Positions 52,763 to 60,314 of a DNA stretch of 64,000 bases are shown here, one piece after another. The DNA is from JAHEJN01 sp963787285 (GTDB lineage Bacteria; Actinomycetota; Acidimicrobiia; Acidimicrobiales; JAHEJN01). The notes beneath the pieces are model-generated. The model saw only the letters and a program-made list of their open reading frames with translations. It had not been told where the DNA came from and did not search any database. The DNA lies in the NCBI GenBank assembly GCA_963787285.1, contig CAWBCM010000008.1, positions 186,001 to 250,000 on the forward strand, in the 5' to 3' direction. The position numbers and the translations under genes were made by a program. The number at the start of each line of letters is the position of its first letter. The stretch's first letter is position 1.

Positions 52763-54463
52763 ATGGACAGCGCCTTCACCGACGCATGGCAGCAGTTGAC
52801 GAGCGAGGGCGCGCCCTTCTCGTGGAGCGTGCAAGACATCCGCGGCGTTCCCACCCGCACCTACGACCACGCTCCGCCGGACATGCGATTCATGTGGGAA
52901 CTGTCCGCCGGCTACGGCGAGCGCCCCTATCTGCAGTTCGGCGACGAGATCCTGACCTACGCCCAGGCCCACGACATCGTGTCGTCGTTGGCCACCCACC
53001 TGCTGGAGCGGGGTGTCGGGCATGGCGACCGCGTGGCCATCGCCATGCGCAACTACCCCGAGTGGGTACTGGCGTACTGGGCCATCATCTCCATCGGTGC
53101 GGCTGCGGTTGGAATGAACGCATGGTGGACGGGCGCCGAGATGGAGTACGGCCTCGGCGACTCGGCCCCCAAGGTCGTCATCGCCGACGACAAGCGCATC
53201 GCCACGATCACCCCGCACCTCGACCAACTGCGGGCGGCCAATCCGTTCCATCTCATCGCCGTGCGCACCGATCACCCCCTGCCCGACGACGCCGTCAGCT
53301 GGGCCGAGGCCGTGGCCACCACCCATACGGGCCTGCCACCGGCCGACATCGACCCCGATGACGACTGCGCCATCTTCTACACGTCGGGAACCACCGGATT
53401 CCCCAAGGGTGCCGCCCTCACCCACCGCGGTTGCGTGAGCAACATCATGAACTTCAGCTTCTGGAACACGGTCACCAAGGCGGCCCGCCCCCAGGACGAC
53501 TCGTTGATCGAATCCCACGAACCGGTCGCCGACACGACGGCGCTGCTGGCCGTGCCGCTCTTCCATGTCACCGGCTGCAACTGCTGCATGCATCTCATCA
53601 CCGGGGTGGGTGGCAAGATCATCCTGCTCTACCGCTGGGATCCCTCCGAGGCGCTGGACATCATCGAACGAGAGCGGGTCACGGCGTTCACCGGGGTGCC
53701 GGTGATGTCACGCGAGCTGGTCGAGCATCCGGACTTCGCCAAGCGCGACACCAGCAGCCTCGCGACCCTGGGCGGAGGCGGTGCCGCGGTGCAGCCCGAT
53801 CTCGTCGCCAAGATCGAGAAGTCGCTCACGAAGGGTCGGCCGTCGACCGGGTACGGCCTCACAGAGGTCTGCGGTGTGATCTCGATCAACTCCTCCGACT
53901 GGTTCGTCGAGAAGCCCACCACCGTCGGTCCGCCAATGCCCACCATCGAGGTGAGGGTGGTCGACCACGACGGTCGGGAGGTCCCGCAAGGCGAGATCGG
54001 CGAGCTCCTCGTGCTCGGCCCCAACAACGTCCGGGGCTATCTGAACCAACCCGAGGCCACAGCGGAGGCCTTTCCTGGCGGTTGGTTCCGCACCGGCGAT
54101 CTGGCCACCCTCGACGAGGACGGGTTCATCTCGATCGTCGACCGGGCCAAGGACATGGTTCTGCGCGGCGGGGAGAACGTGTACTGCGCCGAGGTCGAAG
54201 CGGCGGTATTCGCGCACGACGACATCCGGGAGTGCGCAGCCTTCGCCGTTCCCGACGATCGTCTCGGCGAGGTCGTGGGCATGGCGGTGGTGATGAAGGA
54301 CGGACACTCCATGACTGCCGAGGAAGTGCAGGCCTACGCCGCGGTGAAGATCGCCAAGTTCAAGGTGCCCGAGCACATCTGGTTCCTCGAGGAAGAGCTC
54401 CCCCGCAACGCCAACGGCAAGTTTCTCAAACGAGCGTTGCGCGAACAGCTGCTGGGGACCTAG
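52763..54463 (+). CDS. Long-chain-fatty-acid/aryl-CoA ligase family protein
   Basis: This 566-residue AMP-forming ligase has P-loop FYTSGTTGFPKGAALTH (about residue 205), the A5-like TGYGLTEVCG, GWFRTGDLATLDEDGFISIVDRAKDMVLRGGENV, and C-terminal PRNANGKFLKRAL with the catalytic Lys. It activates a carboxylic acid as the CoA thioester. The ATG at 52763 follows CCGGAG. It is divergent from the acyl-CoA dehydrogenase, fitting a degradation pair. Confidence 0.9.
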   Translation: MDSAFTDAWQQLTSEGAPFSWSVQDIRGVPTRTYDHAPPDMRFMWELSAGYGERPYLQFGDEILTYAQAHDIVSSLATHLLERGVGHGDRVAIAMRNYPEWVLAYWAIISIGAAAVGMNAWWTGAEMEYGLGDSAPKVVIADDKRIATITPHLDQLRAANPFHLIAVRTDHPLPDDAVSWAEAVATTHTGLPPADIDPDDDCAIFYTSGTTGFPKGAALTHRGCVSNIMNFSFWNTVTKAARPQDDSLIESHEPVADTTALLAVPLFHVTGCNCCMHLITGVGGKIILLYRWDPSEALDIIERERVTAFTGVPVMSRELVEHPDFAKRDTSSLATLGGGGAAVQPDLVAKIEKSLTKGRPSTGYGLTEVCGVISINSSDWFVEKPTTVGPPMPTIEVRVVDHDGREVPQGEIGELLVLGPNNVRGYLNQPEATAEAFPGGWFRTGDLATLDEDGFISIVDRAKDMVLRGGENVYCAEVEAAVFAHDDIRECAAFAVPDDRLGEVVGMAVVMKDGHSMTAEEVQAYAAVKIAKFKVPEHIWFLEEELPRNANGKFLKRALREQLLGT

Positions 54464-54483
54464 CGGGACTATCGTGGTCCGCC

Positions 54484-54921
54484 ATGTCCTCTGAGCTGAT
54501 CCCCTCACTCATGCTCGACGACGTCCCCCGACTGGTTCCGGCCCCTGCCGGCCGGCGAGTCGTGGGCGCGATCATCGACGCGGCGATAGCCGGTCTGGCC
54601 GGTGTCGCCGTGTGGGCCACCACCGGCAGCGAGGTGGCGGGGCTCGTGGCCACGCTGGTGGTCTCGGTGGTCTATCCGTGGTACTTCGTGGCCCGAGATG
54701 GTCAAACCTACGGCAAGCGCGCCATGGCGACCCGCGTGGTCATGAACGGCTGCGGTTCGCAACCGTCGGGCACCACCTCGTTGGTCCGTGCCTCGGTCGC
54801 GCAGCTCCCCGGATTCGTGATCCCGCTCTATGCACTCGTCTGGGCCGGAATGACCCTCGGCACCCGGGACCGCCGCGGCCCCCACGACCGGATCGGCAAG
54901 ACCATCGTCGTCGCCGCCTAG
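54484..54921 (+). CDS. RDD family membrane protein
   Basis: This 145-residue protein has RRVVGAIIDAAIAGLAGVAVW, VVSVVYPWYFVARDGQTYGKRAMATRVVMN and the end TRDRRGPHDRIGKTIVVAA, matching the RDD family (Arg-Asp-Asp; here the Asp-Arg form). The function is unknown. It is 20 bases after the ligase gene and convergent with the formate dehydrogenase operon. Confidence 0.85.
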   Translation: MSSELIPSLMLDDVPRLVPAPAGRRVVGAIIDAAIAGLAGVAVWATTGSEVAGLVATLVVSVVYPWYFVARDGQTYGKRAMATRVVMNGCGSQPSGTTSLVRASVAQLPGFVIPLYALVWAGMTLGTRDRRGPHDRIGKTIVVAA

Positions 54922-54936
54922 GCGACCCGGCCGGCC

Positions 54937-55812
54937 TCAGCGGCGCTTGCGGCCGATCTCGTTGCCGAGGTACTGCCAGCCGAAGCGGCCCTTCACACAC
55001 AGGTTGCCGAGGGTGACGTCGTGATCCATCGGTGAGGTGACCTTCACGATCTGCTGATCCTGCACGTGCAGCTCGAGGTTGCAGCCCACGCCACAGTAAC
55101 TGCAGACGGTCTGGGTGGAGGTCTGTTCCTCGGGCCTCCAGTCACCCGCGGTGCGCAGGTCGAACTCGATCATGCCCGTGAGCGCGCCGGTGGGACACAC
55201 GGCAATGCAGTTGCCGCAGTACACGCAAGCCGATTCATCGAGTCGGGTGTCGAATTCGGTGCTGATCTGGGCGGCGAAACCGCGACCCGACACGGCGATG
55301 GCGAAGGTGTTCTGCGCATCCTCGCCGCACGCCTCGACGCACTTGTAGCAGAGAATGCACCGCGAATAGTCCCGCACGTAGAGATGGTCGTGAATCTTGG
55401 GATCCTGGGCCACCGTGGCGGTCCCGGCGTCGGGGAACCGCCGCAGGTCGGCGCCGTAGCGTTCGATCCAACCGCGCAACGCATCGTCGGCCCATTCGAG
55501 GTCGACCGACGAGGCGAGCAGCTCCAACACCATCCGCCGACTGCGATCGACCCGTTCGGTCCGGGTGTTCACCACCATGCCCGCCTCGGCGCCACGCGAG
55601 CACGAGGGCACCAACGGGCCCGATCCCTCGACCTCGACCACGCAGACGCGACACGCGTTCACCGGCGTCACGGTGTCGCCGTAGCAGAGCGTTGGCGTGT
55701 CGATGCCGGCTCGGGTGCATGCTTCGAGGATCGTGTCGCCCCCATCGACCCGTACCGCCATGCCGTCGACGGTGAGGTCGACGGCGGTCACCCCGGGCTC
55801 GATGAGGGTCAT
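54937..55812 (-). CDS. Formate dehydrogenase iron-sulfur subunit carrying the detached N-terminal part of FdhA
   Basis: This 291-residue protein carries four cluster sites. They are a 2Fe-2S ferredoxin domain (PTLCYGDTVTPVNACRVCVVEVEG and SCSRG), two 4Fe-4S clusters (CILCYKCVEACGE; CVYCGNCIAVCPTGAL), and the molybdopterin-enzyme N-terminal cluster CSYCGVGCNLELHV with its partner NLCVKGRFGWQYLG. In standard NAD-linked formate dehydrogenases these all form the N-terminus of the single FdhA chain, which continues with RLT-PLVR; here the chain ends at GNEIGRKRR and the continuation is the separate gene starting at 59458. The 4-base overlap with the diaphorase gene shows co-translation. It must assemble with the catalytic subunit to hold the Mo/W-bis-MGD cofactor. 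Confidence 0.88.
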   Translation of the reverse strand: MTLIEPGVTAVDLTVDGMAVRVDGGDTILEACTRAGIDTPTLCYGDTVTPVNACRVCVVEVEGSGPLVPSCSRGAEAGMVVNTRTERVDRSRRMVLELLASSVDLEWADDALRGWIERYGADLRRFPDAGTATVAQDPKIHDHLYVRDYSRCILCYKCVEACGEDAQNTFAIAVSGRGFAAQISTEFDTRLDESACVYCGNCIAVCPTGALTGMIEFDLRTAGDWRPEEQTSTQTVCSYCGVGCNLELHVQDQQIVKVTSPMDHDVTLGNLCVKGRFGWQYLGNEIGRKRR

Positions 55813-57551
55813 GTCACCAGCCCCAGACGGACGGCCGACCCGATGGCCGATGCCGCGGTGTGGCCGAGACCACAGATCGACGCATCCTTCATCACCGCAG
55901 CGAGATCGTCGAACAGGTCGGCATCGAAGGTGCCCGACCCGTTGGCCCTCAGGAGCACCTCGTGCTGGCGTTGGGTTCCCACCCGACAGGGGACGCACTG
56001 CCCGCAGGACTCGTGACGGAAGAACTCGGCGATCCGCGCCACGGTGTCGCGCAGGTCGTGGGTTTCGTCGAAGGCCATCACGACACCGGAGCCGAGCGTG
56101 ATCCCGGCCGCGCGAGTGTCCTCGAAGGTCAGCGGCACGTCGAGCGAGGTGCTGTCGACGAACACACCGGCGGCGCCGCCGAGCAGTATCGCCTTCAGGT
56201 CGCGACGATCACGTAGGCCACCGGCGGCGGCGAGCACGTGGCGCAGCGTCACCCCCATCGAGTGCTCGTACAGGCCAGGTCGGGCCACCGCACCCGACAG
56301 GCAGAACAGGCGCGTGCCCGGGCTGTCGCTGGTGCCGAGTTCGCGGTACACGTCGACACCGTCGGTGACGATGTCGAGGACGTTGACCAGGGTCTCGACG
56401 TTGTTGATGGCCGTCGGCTGGCCGAACAGGCCGTGGGTGGTGGGAAAGGGGGGCTTCTGTCGAGGCTCACCCCGGAAGCCCTCGATCGAGTTGAAGAGGG
56501 CGGTCTCCTCGCCACAGATGTAGGCGCCGGCCCCAACGCGCAAGTCGATGTCGAACGCGATTCCCGCCCCGAGCACGTCGGTGCCGAGCAGACCCGCGTC
56601 GCGGGCCTCGGCGATGGCCGAATGGAGGCGATCGATGGCCACGGGATACTCCCCGCGCACGTAGATCCAGCCGTTGGCGGCACCGGTGGCGAAGCCCGCG
56701 ACGGTCAGCGCCTCGACGAGCGCGAAAGGATCGTGCTCCATCAGGATCCGGTCCTTGAACGTCCCCGGTTCGGACTCGTCGGCGTTGGCGATCACATGCT
56801 TGGCCGGCCCGGCCTGGTCGGCGACGGCCCGCCATTTGACACCAGTGGGGAATGCGGCTCCGCCCCGACCGCGGAGACCGGCGGCGGTGACGGCCTCGAC
56901 GACGGCGTCGGCGCCGCGTTCGACCGCCGTTCGCAGTGCCCGGTAACCGCCCGCGTCGAGATAGGCGTCGAGGGTGACCACGTCGCCGCTGACGATGCGT
57001 CGGAGCAGCCGTGGCCCGGCGGGCAGGTGGGATTCGATCACCGGATCGGCCGGCCCGGCGACGACGCGAACGCCCCGAAGATCGGTGCCGACCTGCTGCA
57101 CGATCGCCGCACCACCGAAATCACACAGCCCCAGACAGGGGCTGGTGAGTCGAGCGGCGTCGGCCAGCCCTGCGTCGGTCAGGACGGCCTCGATGGCGAC
57201 CGCACCGTTGATGCGACACCCGATGTCGTCGCAGACTCGCACCACCGTGTCGGGAGCTTCCTCCACCGAGAACAGGTCGTAGAAGGAAGCGACCCCGTAG
57301 GCATCGGCCGGGGGCACGCCGAGACTCTCACAGAGGTGATTCAGGCCACCGGCGCTTATGAAGCCACGACAGCGCTGCAACGCATGCAGGCCCGGCAGCA
57401 ACAGGTGGCGCCGCTCGGCGGCGCGGCGCCAGCCGCCGAGCACGAGACGTTCCCCGTCGGCGATCGTGGCGCCACCCAGGTCGCCGATCAGGTCGGCGAC
57501 CTCCTGGCGCTCGGCGGCGGTGGCCTGGTCGGGCCCGATCTTCAGGTCCAT
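55809..57551 (-). CDS. fdhB: Formate dehydrogenase diaphorase subunit (NuoE-NuoF fusion, FdhB/HoxF-like)
   Basis: This 580-residue subunit transfers electrons from formate oxidation to NAD+. The N-terminal NuoE-like part has a 2Fe-2S cluster (VRVCDDIGCRI and SPCLGLCDFGG). The NuoF part has the NADH/FMN motifs GLRGRGGAAFPTGVKW, VIANADESEPGTFKDR and ICGEETALFNSIEG, and the 4Fe-4S motif ESCGQCVPCRVGTQRQHE. The ATG at 57551 lies one base after the catalytic subunit stop. It sits between the two halves of FdhA. Confidence 0.93.
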   Translation of the reverse strand: MDLKIGPDQATAAERQEVADLIGDLGGATIADGERLVLGGWRRAAERRHLLLPGLHALQRCRGFISAGGLNHLCESLGVPPADAYGVASFYDLFSVEEAPDTVVRVCDDIGCRINGAVAIEAVLTDAGLADAARLTSPCLGLCDFGGAAIVQQVGTDLRGVRVVAGPADPVIESHLPAGPRLLRRIVSGDVVTLDAYLDAGGYRALRTAVERGADAVVEAVTAAGLRGRGGAAFPTGVKWRAVADQAGPAKHVIANADESEPGTFKDRILMEHDPFALVEALTVAGFATGAANGWIYVRGEYPVAIDRLHSAIAEARDAGLLGTDVLGAGIAFDIDLRVGAGAYICGEETALFNSIEGFRGEPRQKPPFPTTHGLFGQPTAINNVETLVNVLDIVTDGVDVYRELGTSDSPGTRLFCLSGAVARPGLYEHSMGVTLRHVLAAAGGLRDRRDLKAILLGGAAGVFVDSTSLDVPLTFEDTRAAGITLGSGVVMAFDETHDLRDTVARIAEFFRHESCGQCVPCRVGTQRQHEVLLRANGSGTFDADLFDDLAAVMKDASICGLGHTAASAIGSAVRLGLVT

Positions 57552-57552
57552 G

Positions 57553-59458
57553 TCAGACGGTCTCGGCGCCCGCGCCGAGCGGCTCGATCCGGATGGCCGT
57601 TGCCTTGAACTCCGCGGTGCCTGACTTCGGATCCCACGCATCGTTGGTCAGTTGATTGACGTCGATGCGCTCGGGGAAGTGCATGGTCGCGAACGCGGTA
57701 CCGGCGGGCAGCCCCGAGACGACCCGAACCGGCATCTCGATGGCGCCCCGTCGGGACGCGACCCGCACCCATTGTCCGTCGCTCACCCCGTGAAGGGCCG
57801 CGTCGGTCGCCGAGAGGTCGAGGGTGTCGCCGGAACGAATTGGCGAGTCGTAGCCACTCGACTGCACGCCAGTGTTGTACGAATCGAGCACCCGGCCCGT
57901 GGTGAGCCGGAGGGGGAAGTCGTCGTCGAGGGCATCGGCTGGCGGTGCCCACTCCACCGGGGTGAACGGTGCCCGTGGGCCCTCGACCGGGTCGGCCCAC
58001 AACCGTTCGTGCAGGAACGGGGACCCTGGATGGGATTCGTCGGGACAGGGCCACTGCAGACCGTTCTCCCGCTCGAGTCGCTCGTAGCTCATGCCCGTGT
58101 GCAGCGGCGACAGCGTGCGGAGCTCGTCCCAGAGTGCTCGTGCCGACACGTTGTCCCAGTGGTGGCCCATGGCTCGTGCCATGGCGGCGATGATGTCGAG
58201 GTCGTCTCTCGCCTCGCCCGGTGGTGGAACGGCGGGCCGCACACGCTGCACTCGTCGCTCGCTGCTGGTGACGGTGCCTTCGGTCTCGGCCCACCCGGCC
58301 GCCGCGGGTAGGACCACGTCGGCCATCTCCGCGGTTCGAGTCATGACGATGTCGCTCACGACGAGGGTGTCGAGCCCTTCGAGCAGGGCACGGGCGTGGC
58401 TGATGTTGGCCTCCGAGTCGGCGGGGTTCTCACCGATGACCCACAGTGCGCGCAGTTCCTTGCGTTCCATCGCCTCGAACATCAGCGTCAGGTGCAGGCC
58501 GGGCTCGGGGGGCACGGGCACGCCCCACACCGCTTCGTACCGCTTGCGCGGCATCGGCATCGGTGATGTCGGCGAAGCCGGGCAACTTGTTGGGCAGCGC
58601 GCCCATGTCGCCGCCCCCTTGCACGTTGTTCTGACCCCGCAACGGAACCAGACCCGAGCCCCATCGACCAACGTGCCCCGTGAGCAGCGCCAGGTTGCAC
58701 AACGCGAACACGTTGTCGCTGGCGGTGTGGTGCTCGGTGATGCCGAGCGTCCACAGCAGCTGGGCCGTCGGCGCCTTGGCGTAGGCGTGGGCAAGGCTCG
58801 CGATCGCGTCGGCGGGAACGCCGGTGATCGCCTCGGCGTGCTCCAGCGTGTACGGCTCGACCTGCGCGGCGAACTCGGCGAACCCGGTGGTGGCGTGCTC
58901 GATGAAGCCGAGATCATGCATCCCTTGGTGGATGATTTCGCGTGCCACCGCATTGGCGAGGGCGATGTCGGAGCCGACCTCTATCCCCAACCACACGTCG
59001 GCCCACTTCGCCGACGACGTTCGGCGAGGGTCGACGGCGAACATGCGGGCGCCGTTGTGCACACCCTTGATGAGGTGATGGAAGAAGATGGGATGGGCTT
59101 CACGGGCGTTGGAGCCCCACAGCACGATGAGATCGGTGTGCTCGATCTCCTCGTAGGAACTGGTACCGCCTCCGGCACCGAACACTGTCGCCAGACCGAC
59201 GACGCTGGGAGCGTGTCAAGTTCGATTGCAGGAGTCGATGTTGTTCGAACCGATCACCGTGCGGGCGAACTTCTGTGCGGCGTAGTTCATCTCGTTGGTC
59301 GCCTTGGAGCAGCTGAACATGCCGAAAGCGCTGGGCCCCGACTCGTCGAGCACGGCCTGGAAGCCCGACGCGGCACGAGCGAGGGCTTCGTCCCATGTCG
59401 CAGGGCGCAGGTCGCCATCTTCACGAACGAGCGGGACGGTCAGACGTTCACGCGCCAT
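57553..59458 (-). pseudogene. fdhA: Selenocysteine-containing formate dehydrogenase catalytic subunit (main part of FdhA), with one-base frameshift
   Basis: This catalytic molybdopterin subunit, 634 residues if repaired, oxidises formate to CO2. It begins MARERLTVPLVREDGDLRPATWDEAL, exactly where FdhA continues after the detached N-terminal domain. At residue 81 an in-frame TGA (59216-59218) stands at the active-site position: SNNIDSCNRT-U-HAPSVVGLATVFG, where relatives have Sec or Cys. The frame is open to TSSYEEIEHTDLIVLWGSNAREAHP and further. Near 58549 one extra base (in the CGCGC run) shifts the frame: ITDADA continues as RKRYEAVWGVPVPPEPG. The C-terminal MGD-binding domain includes RLTTGRVLDSYNTGVQS and ATMHFPERIDVNQLT. 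A good RBS (GAGGAG) precedes the ATG. Confidence 0.9.
59187..59218 (-). promoter_or_regulatory. Sec UGA codon and bacterial SECIS hairpin in fdhA
   Basis: The UGA (59216-59218) is followed after 12 bases by the 17-base hairpin GTCGTCGGTCTGGCGAC (59203-59187). Its stem is GUCG/CGAC with a bulged U and a C-G pair, closing the loop GGUCUG. The E. coli fdhF SECIS has a 17-base hairpin at 11 bases from its UGA, also with a bulged U and a GGUCU apical loop. SelB should therefore recognise this site. Confidence 0.85.
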
Positions 59459-59553
59459 TGTGTTTCTCCTCGATCGGTACGGCTTCTGCCATTGTGGACG
59501 ACAACGCCGCCGAACGCATCGTCAGGGCGGCATCCGTTGAGTACGGTTCGGCG

Positions 59554-59973
59554 ATGGACCTCGCCACCGCACTCACCTATGCCGCCGGTCACAAGAATGG
59601 CGTGCTGGTCACGATTCGCAAGGACGGTCGGCCGCAGTCCTCCGACATCGTGTACGCAGTCGACGACTCGACGATCAAGATCTCGGTCACCGACGGCCGG
59701 GCCAAGACCGCCAACCTTCGACGCGACCCGCGCTGCGTTCTGCACCTCACCAATCCGGCCGGTTGGAGCTACCTGTCGTTCGACTGCACCGCCGAGCTCA
59801 CCCCGGTCGCCACCGCCCCCGACGACGCGACCGTCGACCAGCTGGTCGAGGTCTATCGACTGGTGGCCGGGGAACACGACGACTGGGCCGACTACCGCCG
59901 GGCCATGGTGGACGAGAAACGACTCGTGCTGCACCTCGCGCCGAACAAGGTGGTCGGTCAGATCAACGGCTGA
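59554..59973 (+). CDS. PPOX class F420-dependent flavoprotein (TIGR03618-like)
   Basis: This 139-residue split-barrel protein has NGVLVTIRKDGRPQSSDIVYAVDDSTIKISVTDGRAKTANLRRDPRCVLHLTNPAGWSYLSFDCTAEL and LHLAPNKVVGQING, the features of actinobacterial PPOX-class F420-dependent reductases or binding proteins. It fits with cofC at 20 kb. The ATG at 59554 is used. It is divergent from the formate dehydrogenase operon with a 95-base gap. Confidence 0.82.
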   Translation: MDLATALTYAAGHKNGVLVTIRKDGRPQSSDIVYAVDDSTIKISVTDGRAKTANLRRDPRCVLHLTNPAGWSYLSFDCTAELTPVATAPDDATVDQLVEVYRLVAGEHDDWADYRRAMVDEKRLVLHLAPNKVVGQING

Positions 59974-59984
59974 TCCGACCGGAT

Positions 59985-60314
59985 CTAGCGTTCTTCGAGC
60001 AGGTCACCCGCGGTGGCCAGCGCAGTCGCCAGAGCGACGGCTCGTTCGTAGACCGCGGTGAAGTACTGATCAGCCATGTGGGTCTGGCCGGCGAGGGGTG
60101 GGGTTCCGAGCGATCGGACGATGGCCGACGGATCCGCCGATGGCCGGACCACCGGCGGCTCGGGGAGCTCGCCCGCATGCCCGCCCCAATAGGTGCGGGC
60201 CGTGATCTTCTGCCCACGGCGGCTGCCGTTCTTCTTCGACTGCTGCCGCTGCCCCTGATTCTGTGCCCCACCGCTCTGGGCCCCGCCGCGCTTGCGGCCG
60301 CGTGATCGTGCCAT
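59985..60314 (-). CDS. Small basic protein resembling the C-terminal part of SWIM zinc-finger proteins
   Basis: This 109-residue protein has a basic N-terminal tail (RSRGRKRGGAQSGG, RRGQKITARTYWGG) and a helical C-terminal part (DPSAIVRSLGTPPLAG, FTAVYERAVALATALATAGDLLEER). The YWG-x-n-LP and IVRSLGTPP stretches resemble the C-terminal region of actinobacterial SWIM zinc-finger proteins that usually partner SNF2 helicases, but the zinc finger itself is absent. Its ATG overlaps the helicase stop, so it is co-translated. This is a tentative reading. Confidence 0.5.
   Translation of the reverse strand: MARSRGRKRGGAQSGGAQNQGQRQQSKKNGSRRGQKITARTYWGGHAGELPEPPVVRPSADPSAIVRSLGTPPLAGQTHMADQYFTAVYERAVALATALATAGDLLEER

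Noticed and set aside
59216..59458. An 80-residue separate gene ending at the TGA
   Set aside because: The reading frame continues after the TGA with perfect FdhA homology (HAPSVVGLATVFG) and a SECIS-like hairpin, so the TGA is read as selenocysteine rather than a stop.
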